IMG/VR virus record: IMGVR_UViG_3300014502_000023
Span: 1 to 31,079 of that record
Reading direction: 5' to 3' (one strand)
Origin: a virus
DNA length: 31,079 nt
Shown piece after piece: positions 14,164 to 23,100 of this stretch. A program made the translations under genes and the position numbers. The notes under the pieces were generated by a model. That model was not told the DNA's origin. It did no database searches and worked only from the letters and a program-made list of their open reading frames with translations. Within the stretch, counting starts at the first letter, position 1; each line of letters starts with the position of its first letter.

Positions 14164-15900
14164 TCAGTTCCAGGGTTGGTTGCGGGCGTCGATGCCGCGC
14201 CGGTAGGCGGCCAGACCACCCGCGCCCGACAGTGCCGAGGCCGCCACCAGGACGGCCCCGCGCCGGGCGTTACCGGGCTTGAACGCGATCCCGCGGGCCT
14301 TGCGCCCGCCCTCGTCACTGACGTGCCGGGTGATGGTGCGCGCGGCCCGGTCCCCGGTGACCAGCGCCGTCCCGGCCCCGATCCCGGCGTAGGTGCCCAA
14401 GCGACGCTGCCGGTCGGCCTCCGGATCGAAGCGCCGATAGGCCTTGTCCAGCACGCTCACCCTGCTCGACCCCGGAGCGTGGGAGATCGCGAAGCCGACC
14501 CCGCGGTCCTTGTTGAGTTCGCGGACATCGATCGCCCGCTGGTGACCGGCCGCGGCCCGGCGGGCCCCGGCGAAGGTGGCCACCCCGGCCCCGGCCAGAG
14601 CTGTCGCCCCGCCGATGTAGGTGGCGTTCGGGGCCCGCCGGACCAGGTGCCCCGTGTTCGCCAGTGTGGGCCGGATCCGGGTGAGCCGGTGCTGGTGGGC
14701 GAACCGGCGCACCGCCGCGAACTCGGAGTTCACCCCGTGCGGATCATCCGCGTAGACCCCGGCGGCGGACCCGGCAGCCAGGCCGGTCGCGCCGGCCGAA
14801 AGCGCCATCGCCCGGTGGTTGCCCCGTTGGGAACGCTCGTGCCCGCGGGCCGCCACCGTGATCGGGTCACCGACGTAGCGCGCCGCCTTGCCCACGCCCT
14901 GGCGCTTGTGGCGCAGATAAAGGCCGGCCGGAATGCCCACTGCCGCACCGAGCCCTGCGCCGGCAGCCATCAGGCGCCCGGTGGAGATTCGGGGGGCGGA
15001 CATCGGGGTGAGCTGTAAGGGTTTGGGTGTGATCCGGAGGGGTTTCGCCCTGATGGCCTCGAAATCGCGCAGCAACTGCTGGTGGCTCTCGCGCCTCACC
15101 TTGTTGGACCCCTCGGTCAGCATCTGCGAAAACTGTGCCTGAGCAGCAGCGTTGTGCTCTGGGGACCGCATACTCCAGTGCGTGGGGTATCGGACGTTGG
15201 CTTTGATCGCGTCCCAGTCGGGCGGGGGATTGTCGAACACATGCTTGCCCTTGGCGACCGGCTGGCGCTTGCGCTTGCGGTAGTACAGCCCGCCTGCGCC
15301 ACCGAGCGCCGCGCTGACCCCGACGTTGGCGGTCATGCCCAGTGCCATCGCCTGGCCGCGGGTGATGCCGGAAAACCCGCGCGAGCGGCTCTCCACGCCA
15401 ACATGTGTCCTAGCAGGAGGCCGAAGATCGTGCGGAAGCGGCAACCATTCGCTGTCGTCGACGTGCCTCAACGGAGGAGGACGGCGGCTAAGAGGCGGAA
15501 ACGGCCGGGCCTTGGACACGCCGGTGTCGAGCAGAAGGCTGACGCCGTGGCCGTCGCCGCGCTTGGCCACCGGGGCGGGTTGTTGGGCGATCTGGTTGTT
15601 GATGGATCTGCGGGCCATCACATCTCCTACGACTTCGGCGCCGTGGAAACCGGTCCAGCCGATCGCTGCGGCGGCGGCCAACGGTCCGGCTTTGGGCAAC
15701 TTCGCTGCGGCGTTCTTGACGGTGGCCGGGATCAGCTTTCCGGCGGCGGTCTTGATCGGTGCGGTGACCGCGGCCGAGCCGGGGATCTTCTCGGCGGCCT
15801 GGCCGATGGCGTGCACGCCGCCGATCATGGCGGCGGTGTTCATGGTCCTGGCGGCCCTCAGCTCACCGGGGGACTGCTGCTTGACCTGCCCGCTGCTCAT
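14164..15900 (-). CDS. Head-region protein with multiple Gly/Ala-rich hydrophobic segments
   Basis: A 578-aa protein. The ATG at 15900 makes an ATGA overlap with the preceding gene; the longer frame to 16392 lies inside other genes. About seven Gly/Ala-rich hydrophobic stretches are spread along it (near residues 72-92, 184-206, 310-328, 365-383, 428-447, 502-516 and 548-566). Many are followed by basic clusters, for example GAGGLYYRKRKRQ and PAGLYLRHKRQ. Long Arg/Pro-rich connectors lie between them. There is no signal peptide and no recognised enzyme motif. Its place between protease and scaffold genes suggests a capsid component. The hydrophobic segments could insert into the host membrane at infection, a property known for internal ejection proteins of other phages, but here this is inference. 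No named family is recognised. Confidence 0.75.
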   Translation of the reverse strand: MSSGQVKQQSPGELRAARTMNTAAMIGGVHAIGQAAEKIPGSAAVTAPIKTAAGKLIPATVKNAAAKLPKAGPLAAAAAIGWTGFHGAEVVGDVMARRSINNQIAQQPAPVAKRGDGHGVSLLLDTGVSKARPFPPLSRRPPPLRHVDDSEWLPLPHDLRPPARTHVGVESRSRGFSGITRGQAMALGMTANVGVSAALGGAGGLYYRKRKRQPVAKGKHVFDNPPPDWDAIKANVRYPTHWSMRSPEHNAAAQAQFSQMLTEGSNKVRRESHQQLLRDFEAIRAKPLRITPKPLQLTPMSAPRISTGRLMAAGAGLGAAVGIPAGLYLRHKRQGVGKAARYVGDPITVAARGHERSQRGNHRAMALSAGATGLAAGSAAGVYADDPHGVNSEFAAVRRFAHQHRLTRIRPTLANTGHLVRRAPNATYIGGATALAGAGVATFAGARRAAAGHQRAIDVRELNKDRGVGFAISHAPGSSRVSVLDKAYRRFDPEADRQRRLGTYAGIGAGTALVTGDRAARTITRHVSDEGGRKARGIAFKPGNARRGAVLVAASALSGAGGLAAYRRGIDARNQPWN

Positions 15901-16220
15901 CAGGCGCTGCCCCGTCCCAGTGGGGAGTACAGGGCGGCACGACCCTCGGCGTAGCGCTGTTCGAGGCGGGCGCGGCGGCGTTTCTGCCGCCGGGACAGGT
16001 GCTCCCCGGCCAGGGCTGCCTCGGACTCGACCATCAGGGCCCCGGCCGCGTACATCGCCAGCGGGTTGATCGGGGCCGGGCGGGGGTGGGCGTACCCGAC
16101 GCCGTCGCCGCTGTAGGGGAAGACCAGGGCGGGGGCGGGATCGGCCTTGCCGACCTCGACGCTGCCCTGGTTGGGCCAGGCGGTGACCCGCGCCAGCCGG
16201 GGGACCAGACGGGCGCTCAC
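15900..16220 (-). CDS. Small basic protein after the protease gene, unknown
   Basis: A 106-aa protein with GTG at 16220, overlapping the protease stop as GTGA and the next gene as ATGA. The first half has SVEVGKADPAPALVFPY and a Pro-rich stretch (AHPRPAPINPLAMYAAGAL). The second half is a highly basic helix, LSRRQKRRRARLEQRYAEGR. The basic helix could bind DNA or an acidic partner inside the procapsid. No family is recognised. Its coupling on both sides shows it belongs to the head operon. Confidence 0.65.
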   Translation of the reverse strand: MSARLVPRLARVTAWPNQGSVEVGKADPAPALVFPYSGDGVGYAHPRPAPINPLAMYAAGALMVESEAALAGEHLSRRQKRRRARLEQRYAEGRAALYSPLGRGSA

Positions 16221-17005
16221 GCGGTCCCGGCCATCGCGTCTTCGTAGGGCACCGACTCACGCCGTCCGCGGCCGTGGATGGAGAACCCGGTCCGCCGGCC
16301 ATCCTTGATCGCCTTCCAGGCGTTCTCGTCGTGCACCTGGTAGCCCACCCACCAGCCGACCGGAGTGTCAGCCGGAAGGCCCATCTTGGCAATCTTCTCG
16401 GGGGTGACGACGAAGGACTCGATCATGTCGGAGGTGGCCAGCGGGATCCCGGTGTCGGTGTCGCTGCGGTCGCGCTCGTGCATGTCCCCGCCGATCCGGG
16501 ACTTGCGCACGTAGGTGTACGCGGCGGTCTCCAGGTCGTCGGGGGCGATGATGTCGCCCTGCTTGTCCAGCACCGGTACCCCGGCGATCTCGACCACCGA
16601 GGCCCAGCCGAAGACCTGCCGCTTGTCGGTGTCGGTCTTGGAGAACTCCCCGTACCACCACACGTCCACGCCGTCGTCGCCGGTCTTGGTGACCGGGGTG
16701 GGCGCCTGCTTGGGGACGGGCAACGGTGGCGGGGTCGGCGCTGTGGAAACCTTGATCGGGACGCCGCCCGCGGCGGGCACCAGGGCGCCCCTCTTGCGCG
16801 GCACCAACCGACCTGCTGGTGCGGGTGCGCCGGGGGTGGACATGTCGGCCCCGACCGGGGCGGCCTTGGAGATCCCGTCGAGGCCGTACAGGTAGTGCCA
16901 GGCCGCGTCGGCGTCCACGACGTCGCCGAACAAGGTGGTGCACAGGTCACGGAAGCCGGGATCGACCCCGTGCAGCGCCTTGACCATGGTCACGGAGTCC
17001 GCCAC
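16217..17005 (-). CDS. Prohead maturation protease, XkdF type
   Basis: A 262-aa protein with GTG at 17005 and GAGGT about five bases upstream. Residues 1-110 are a helical then Pro-rich leader. The peptidase domain (about 118-250) has EFSKTDTDKRQVFGWASV, VLDKQGDIIAPDDLETAAY, GGDMHERDRS, MIESFVVTPEKIAKMG, VGWWVGYQVHDENAWKAI and TGFSIHGRGRRE. This string of motifs is the XkdF-like (Peptidase_S78_2) family of phage serine proteases. His176 and Ser197 are candidates for catalysis, judged from their conserved surroundings. The enzyme should process scaffold and other internal proteins during head maturation. The long Pro-rich leader may be a procapsid-targeting part removed by self-cleavage (inference). 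Confidence 0.9.
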   Translation of the reverse strand: MADSVTMVKALHGVDPGFRDLCTTLFGDVVDADAAWHYLYGLDGISKAAPVGADMSTPGAPAPAGRLVPRKRGALVPAAGGVPIKVSTAPTPPPLPVPKQAPTPVTKTGDDGVDVWWYGEFSKTDTDKRQVFGWASVVEIAGVPVLDKQGDIIAPDDLETAAYTYVRKSRIGGDMHERDRSDTDTGIPLATSDMIESFVVTPEKIAKMGLPADTPVGWWVGYQVHDENAWKAIKDGRRTGFSIHGRGRRESVPYEDAMAGTA

Positions 17006-17020
17006 GAGTACCTCATTTCG

Positions 17021-19255
17021 CTATGTAGTCTCATCATCGCTTACCGTGACCTCGAAGGCGCGGAACAGCGGGCTGTCGCCTACCTGTGCCAGATCGGCCA
17101 GCTCCTGGCCCTCGTGCAGCGGGAACAGCTCGGACAGGTCGGCGGCGTCCACCCGGCGCAGCGCGAAGGGCGTTCCCTCGATCATGGCGGCGGTGGCGGC
17201 GGCGGTCCCGAACACCAGGGTCTGGGGCTGGGCCGACCGCACCCCGACGGTCTGCGCCAGATACCCGGAGCCGTCCTTGCTGCGCACAGTGGTGGCGGTC
17301 CACTCGTACTCGTCATCGCGCCGTCGGGCGAAGGCATAGTCGTCGGCCTCGTTCTGCGCGACCTCCTCGGTCGGGTAGACCCGACCGGTGCTGGTGTCCA
17401 CCTTGCGCTCGTCCTTGGCCTCACGAGCGACCGTGCGCATGATCGAGCCCAACGCACGGTCGGGGGTGGTCAAGGTGTCGACGGCCATCAGGTCCCGGGC
17501 TTCACTCGGTCGCACCGGCGTGACGTCGAGCTGGTCACCGGTCTCGCTGATCTCGTCGGGATGCAGGTCGACAAAGGCGCTGAACTCGTTGTCGGTCAGC
17601 ACGAACGCATGGGTGATGGTGTGGTTCTGGTAGCTGGCACCGGCCTCCTCCTGCGCGGTGCCCGAGGCCAGCACCCGCCCGAGGGCGCGTTGGGCCACCG
17701 TCCTGGCGGCCCGCTGGCGCTCACCGGGAGCACGTCGCAACGTGGCCAGTTGGTCCTGCTGCTGGCGCGCCGTGGTGGTCGCCGGGGCGGCCAGGGCGAC
17801 CAGGCGCCCTTGGGTGACCTGGCGACGCTGGCGGTTCTGGCGGCGCTGGCGCGACCGGGTGCGGCGCGTGATCGGGGAAACGTCGGCGTCGGTGAACTGG
17901 CCGTCGGCGGCGCGGGGGTGCTCGCCGGGGTCGAAGTTTTTGATCACCGGGAACGGCGGCACGCCCATCAGCTGATCGATGTTCGTGACGTACACCGAGT
18001 AGACCTCTACCGGGCGCCCGTAGTGCTCGGGGTAGTCCGGGTGGCCGCCGGGGTTGGACAGGGTCAGCCGCTTGGGGTCCTTGGCGATGGCCATCACCGC
18101 GTCGGGGTGGATCACGGCGCCCCCGTGGTCGTCGGGGCCGCCACCGACCGCTGGGGTGCCGAACCGGAATTCGAGCATCCTCGGCGCCGGACCCATGCTG
18201 GGACCGCCGTAATCCTGGGTGATCGCGTCCAGGCTGTACGCGGCGACAGTGTCCTTGACCAGGTGTTCGAGTCCGGCCTTGGTGAAACGAGCGGCCTTCA
18301 GCAGGGCGTCGATGTCCACGTCCGCCGGCAGAGGCACGTAGATGTCCTGGTTGAGCATGTGCGGCGTCTGGCTGGAGGTCACCCGCGCCGGTTCGGCTTC
18401 GACCGCCAACTGGTTGCGTTCGGCCCGGGACCTGGACGCCCGCGCCCGATCGGGCTCGGTTCGTGCGACGCGGGCACGTTCGGCCCCGGAGCGGCGGGCC
18501 AGGAAGCCGAGCTGGTCGATCTGCTCGGCGGCAGAAGATGCTGCCGGGGCCCCGGCGACCCTGGCCCCGATCCCGCGGACGACGGCGACCTGACGGCGTT
18601 GACGGTCCTGGCGGGCCGACCTGCGGCGGCGCCCGCCGGTGGGATCGGCGGAGAAGCGGCCCTCTTCGTCGCGGGGGTGCTCGTCGGGGTCGAACTCGGT
18701 GGCGCCGGGCCCGGCGGACTTGGCGACCGGCTCGGCGCGGTGCCGGGCGGCGAACTGGGCGGCGTAGCCCATCAGCACCCGGTCGGCGGCGTCCGCGGTC
18801 ACCAACGCCGGGGTGGTCTCGGTCCGCGGCGTGCCCGCGTAGACGCCCAGGTGGGACAGCGGGACGGCGTGCACGGCCCCGGCCCGTGCCAGTGCCAACG
18901 GCCACGGGGTGCCGGAGCTGGTCCAGACCGCCGCCAGCCGGGCGGTGGCCGCGCACGCCTGCTCGTGCAGCCCGGTGGCCAGCCCCATCGCGTCCTCGCC
19001 GTGTGGCAGGGCCGCGGCCATCGCCTTGGCGACCGGTTGCAGGTCGATCCGTCCCAACGCCGCCGCCAGGACGGCGCCGTCGACCAGGGTGGTGGCGGCA
19101 AGTGGCACCAGCTGGGCCTGGGCCAGGGCGTGGTAGCCCAACAGGGCCGCCCCGATCGCCTGTTCGGGGTCACCCGGATGGGCGGCGACCGCCTCCAGGA
19201 CCGCCGTCCCGGCGTCCGGGTCGGTCCACCACCGGGGCGCAATCACCGGGCTCAC
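17021..19255 (-). CDS. Large head-region protein with an internal duplication, unknown
   Basis: A 744-aa protein, GTG at 19255 overlapping the AAA+ gene stop as GTGA. Residues 1-180 are Ala-rich and helical. Two related modules, residues about 188-272 and 441-526, each begin FDPxEHPR, continue with a GxF turn, then a very basic Arg/Gln stretch (RQDRQRRQ and RQNRQRRQ), then a helix with a DQL...R..GER...ART pattern. The phrase EHPRDEEGRF is of a kind seen in several phage structural and head-morphogenesis proteins. After each module comes a distinct mixed domain (about 290-437 and 535-744); the first contains YVPLPADVDIDALLKAARF, the second HAFVLTDNEFSAFVDLHP. No catalytic motif is evident. 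A DNA-binding or capsid-internal role is possible because of the basic stretches. Confidence 0.75.
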   Translation of the reverse strand: MSPVIAPRWWTDPDAGTAVLEAVAAHPGDPEQAIGAALLGYHALAQAQLVPLAATTLVDGAVLAAALGRIDLQPVAKAMAAALPHGEDAMGLATGLHEQACAATARLAAVWTSSGTPWPLALARAGAVHAVPLSHLGVYAGTPRTETTPALVTADAADRVLMGYAAQFAARHRAEPVAKSAGPGATEFDPDEHPRDEEGRFSADPTGGRRRRSARQDRQRRQVAVVRGIGARVAGAPAASSAAEQIDQLGFLARRSGAERARVARTEPDRARASRSRAERNQLAVEAEPARVTSSQTPHMLNQDIYVPLPADVDIDALLKAARFTKAGLEHLVKDTVAAYSLDAITQDYGGPSMGPAPRMLEFRFGTPAVGGGPDDHGGAVIHPDAVMAIAKDPKRLTLSNPGGHPDYPEHYGRPVEVYSVYVTNIDQLMGVPPFPVIKNFDPGEHPRAADGQFTDADVSPITRRTRSRQRRQNRQRRQVTQGRLVALAAPATTTARQQQDQLATLRRAPGERQRAARTVAQRALGRVLASGTAQEEAGASYQNHTITHAFVLTDNEFSAFVDLHPDEISETGDQLDVTPVRPSEARDLMAVDTLTTPDRALGSIMRTVAREAKDERKVDTSTGRVYPTEEVAQNEADDYAFARRRDDEYEWTATTVRSKDGSGYLAQTVGVRSAQPQTLVFGTAAATAAMIEGTPFALRRVDAADLSELFPLHEGQELADLAQVGDSPLFRAFEVTVSDDETT
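17678..17935 (-). repeat. Duplicated FDPxEHPR / Arg-Gln-rich module, copy 2
   Basis: Encodes residues about 441-526 of the same protein: FDPGEHPRAADGQF, then RRTRSRQRRQNRQRRQ and the DQLATLRRAPGERQRAART helix. The copies differ at many residues, so the duplication is old. Confidence 0.75.
18440..18694 (-). repeat. Duplicated FDPxEHPR / Arg-Gln-rich module, copy 1
   Basis: Encodes residues about 188-272 of the 744-aa protein: FDPDEHPRDEEGRF, then a basic stretch and a helix. It aligns with the second copy at 17678-17935 over roughly 85 residues, with the order of motifs kept. Confidence 0.75.
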
Positions 19256-20136
19256 GTGCCACCGCGTGGGCCCGGCACGGGCTTCCTGGTGCGTCCGGTC
19301 GGGACCAGGGCTCCCTTGGGCGGCAACGAGGACTCCATCAGCTCACCGGCCCGGGTGAAGTCGGCCGCGGTCAGCGTGGTCAGGGAAGCGGTGGGGTCGG
19401 AGGCGATCCGGGTGGCCCGCGCCCTGCTGGCGTGCTGCAGCAGCTGGCGCACGTCCCGGGCGTTGCCGGTGCCCCGGGCAGCCACGGTGGACAGGGCAGT
19501 GCTGAACGCCTTGGAGGCGGCCGGGTCGGCGAAGGTGTTGCCCTCGGCGGCCAATTGCTTGCGGGCGATGGTGGCCAGTTCGGCCCGGGAGTAGTCCGGG
19601 AAGTGGATGGTGCGTGAGAACCGGGACCGCAGGCCGGGGTTGGAGGCGAAGAACGCATCCATGCTCTGGTGGTTACCGGCGTCCGCGGTGCCGTCCTCGG
19701 AGCCGTACCCGGCCAGGATGACCACGGTGTCGTCGCGGTGGGCCTCGGCCTGGGCCAGTAGGACCGCCTGGGCCTCCTTGCCGTAGTCGTCGTGCGGGCC
19801 GCCGTTGAGCGAATACGCCTCGTCGATCAGCAGCACCCCGCCGCGGGCGGAGTCGAACACGGCCGCGGTCTTGGCCGCGGTCTGGCCCTGGTAGCCGCCG
19901 ACCAGGTCCTTGCGGGACACCGGCACCACGGTGTCCTTGGGCAATATCCCGGCCGCGTGGTAGGCCGAGGCGATCAGGTGCGCGACAGTGGTCTTGCCGG
20001 TGCCGGGGTTGCCGGTGAACACCAGGTGGGAGGCGATCGGCTCCTGCGGCAGCCCCGCCATCTGCCGGCGGCGGGCCACGATCGCCGAGTCGATCAAGGC
20101 GTCGAGCTCGTCCTTGACCGGGTCCAGGCCGGTCAT
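19252..20136 (-). CDS. AAA+ ATPase, CbbX/SpoVK/EccA type
   Basis: A 294-aa ATPase with all main AAA+ elements: Walker A GNPGTGKTT (residues 42-50), the CbbX-type loop VGGYQGQTAAKT (79-90), Walker B VLLIDEAYSL (101-110), a sensor-1 strand VVILAGYGSE, the NPGLRSRFSRTIHFPDYS box with arginine-finger candidates near 170-172, and a sensor-2-like GNARDVRQLL helix near 215. This order is the signature of CbbX (Rubisco activase), SpoVK and the EccA protein of type VII secretion, which use ATP to remodel partner proteins. No Rubisco or ESX genes are here. Its place among head genes suggests it remodels capsid or internal proteins (inference). ATG 20136 is the first standard start, but the frame stays open upstream without one. 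It is the only gene of this block not overlapping its predecessor. Confidence 0.92.
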   Translation of the reverse strand: MTGLDPVKDELDALIDSAIVARRRQMAGLPQEPIASHLVFTGNPGTGKTTVAHLIASAYHAAGILPKDTVVPVSRKDLVGGYQGQTAAKTAAVFDSARGGVLLIDEAYSLNGGPHDDYGKEAQAVLLAQAEAHRDDTVVILAGYGSEDGTADAGNHQSMDAFFASNPGLRSRFSRTIHFPDYSRAELATIARKQLAAEGNTFADPAASKAFSTALSTVAARGTGNARDVRQLLQHASRARATRIASDPTASLTTLTAADFTRAGELMESSLPPKGALVPTGRTRKPVPGPRGGT

Positions 20137-20186
20137 GGCGTTGATCCGGGCCTGGACGGCGGCCAGCTTGGTGGCATCGATCGGGC

Positions 20187-23100
20187 CTAGAGAGGCGCCA
20201 GCCCCTTGGCCACCCTCGCGGCCACCAGTTGGGACAAGGGGTGGTCGGGGCGCAGCACCCGCAACTGCGGGCGGGCCGGGGTGGCCGACTTGCCGAACGG
20301 CTGGTCGGGGATCTGGCCGGGATCCGCCAGTCCCCGTAGTGCTTTTGGGAGGGTCGCCTCCCCGTCCAGGTAGCCGACGCCGCGGGCGACGGTGACCAGG
20401 GTCCAGGCCCGTTGCAGGTCCAGGGCCCGTTCGGTGGGTTCCTCCCTCAGCCCGAGCACGTCCAGGTCGCCGGGTTCCACCCCCATCGCGGCGGCGGCGG
20501 CGCCTCGGCTGGTCTTGGACCGCATCAAGATGTTGTCGATGTTCGCGGGGGTGATGGACCCGGACCGGGAGCGTTCCTCGGTGCGCGCCAGCGCGGCGGC
20601 CTGGTTGAGCGCTGCCAGGGTGGTGACCTGTTCGCTGACGTGTTCGGCGACGTCGACCAGCCCGGCCCGGCCGCCGACCTCCAGGCCGATGGAGTGCGCG
20701 GCGGCCACCGCCCGTTTACCGTCGAAGGTGTCCGTCCAGGCGGCCAGCGCCCCGGCGTGGTCCAGGTTGACGATCTCGGGCAGCCCCTGGGCGCGCGGCC
20801 CGGTGTGGAAGGCGGCCTGCTCGCCGGTCTTGGGGGCGGTGAACGGGGCGGCCATGTAGGTCAGGTCGGCGATCTCGCGGCCCTTGAGGCGCATCGCGGC
20901 GACCGCGTCGGCCATGGTGGTGGCCCCGAAGATGGTGTTGCCGTTCTTGACCCCGCCCTCGCCGAAGAAGTCCTCCCCGCCATTGGCCCCGAACACCTTG
21001 TCCAGGGCGGCCTCCATCTTGCCGGGGGCGGTCAGGACCGCGGCCACCCCTTCGGGGTCGGCGGCCAGGGCCTCTTGCCATTGCTGCTGGTCGGCCTCGG
21101 CCAGGTAGGCGGCCTTGTTCGACCCGGCGGTCTCCCAGGTGGTGCCGCGGGCCCCGGTCAGGTCGGCGGTGCCGGTCAGGCGGCCCACCTCGTTGGCGAA
21201 GGTGGTGGCCAGCTTGTCCCGGGTGGCCTCGAACACCGGGGCGTCCCCGGCCAGGCGGGCCCCGAGCCGGCTGGAGGCGTCCGGGGCGTTGTCAGACGCC
21301 ACGGCGGCAGCAGTCCCAGGATTGACCGGTCCGGGCCCAGCCGGAGTCGGGCGGTCGCCACCGGTGGGAGTGGCCGGCGGGGCGCCGGTGGTCGCCAGGG
21401 TCGCGGTAGCGACCCGGTCCTCCCAGTAGGCGCCGCGCGGCTTGGACCTGTTCGGTCCGCCCCGGTCGTTGCCCCCGGCGGTGATGCCGCGGGGCTTGAC
21501 GTACCCGGCGTCGGTGGCGCCAGTGCGCTGGCGGACCCCGGCGCGCACGTCCTGTCCGCGGCTGGCCAGGAAGCCCGGTCCGGTCTTGGACGTCAACGGC
21601 TCGTAGGTGGCCGAACGGATGAAGTACGGGTACTGCCCGGCCAGGGTCTGGATCGCCAGGTCGTAGCCCTCGGCGTTCAAGGTCAACGGGGTGGCGGCGT
21701 CGTCGTGGTGGGCGGTGACCAGTTCCTCGTAGATGTCGTTGACCCGCAACGCCTTGGCCTGGCTGCTGAGCTGGTTGTAGCCCATCGAGGCTGCGGCGCT
21801 GGCCTGGGCCTTCTCCCCCAGGGCGGCCATCGTGTCCTCGTCGATGGTGCGCGACTCACGTACCGCGGTGGCGGTGTACTCGGCCTCCAGCCGATCCACC
21901 TCCTCCGGCTTCTCCCCGATCCGTTCGGCCCGCGCCCGGATGCTGGCCCGCTGGGCCGGAGGCAGCGGCTTGGTGTAGAGCCCGGAGCCGTCCACGGCGT
22001 CCAGGATCCGCACGTACGCCTCGTACATGCCGTGCGCCTTGTCGCTGTTCGCCCGCCCGCCCCGGAAACTCGGGTCGAACTCCAGGGAGTACACCCCGGA
22101 GGAGGAGACCACGGTGACCATCCGGGCCCCGGCGCGGACCGCGGTGTAGACGTCCTCGGCGGTCAGGCCGCCCTGCTGGCGGGTGCGCACGTACTGCCCG
22201 CCGCGCAGCCCGTTCAGCCCGGCCAGGTCGAAGGGCAGGTAGTGGTCGTCCCCGGTGCCCACCGACTGGGAGGTCAGGTCCCCGTCGGCGTCGATGATGA
22301 CGCCCTGGCTGGGCAGGGTGCGCCCCGAGGCCCGGGAGACCGCGGCGGTGAACGGGTTGTCCGGCAGGGTGGACAGCAGGTGGTGGGCGGCGACGTCGGC
22401 CCGGGTGCCGAGCACGGTGGCGTCCCCGGAGATGGGTTGGCCCGAGCGCAGCTGGCGGGCGACCTGGTAGCGGAAGGCCCCGGCGACCGGGTCCATCCGG
22501 TTGTCCCGGTTCCCGGCCGGGGCGAGCGTCCCCGAGCCGGACCCGTTGGCGGCCAGGGTCTGCGCCAGTTCGGGCAGCGCGTCCGGGTGCGCGGCGGCGG
22601 TGCGGGTGATCACGCCCATCTCCCGGCTGCGCAGGGCGGCGGCCAGGTCGGCGTCCGGTTCCTTCTCGGTGCCCCGGTAGCGGTACCCGGCGCGTTGCAC
22701 GTGCGGGCCGAGGACCTTCTCGGCCTGCGGTCCGACGTCGCCGACGAACTGGGCCATGTGGCTCATCTTCGAGCTGGGGTCCAGGGCGCCCAGCACCTTG
22801 CCGCCGGAGGAGATCTGGCGGAACAGCCGGGTCAGCCGGGAGTCGGTCGGGGCGGCGTCGGTGAAACTCTGGGCCAGACCCGACCACTTCTCGCTCGGGA
22901 CGTTGGCCAGCCGGGCCATGCTCATCCCGCCGGTGGCCCCGACCGCGTTGAAGTGGGCCACCCGGGAGTCGATCTCGGTGGAGGCGCCGGGCTTGGCGTC
23001 GATCTCCACGCTGATCAGGGAGTCTTCGAGTTTCCAGGCGGCCGAGTGCGGGATCCCGTTCTTCAGCTCCGACAGCGGGAAGACGATCTCGGAGATCTTG

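Noticed and set aside
15901-16392. Extended N-terminus of the 578-aa protein
   Set aside because: The extension lies inside the 106-aa and protease genes in another frame. ATG 15900 forms the standard ATGA overlap.
16274-19594. A plus-strand open frame of about 1106 codons
   Set aside because: It mirrors the XkdF protease, the 744-aa gene and part of the AAA+ gene. There is no motif and no coupling with other genes.
19252-20136. Rubisco activase (CbbX) function proper
   Set aside because: There are no Rubisco genes and the neighbours are phage head genes. Only the ATPase family resemblance is kept.
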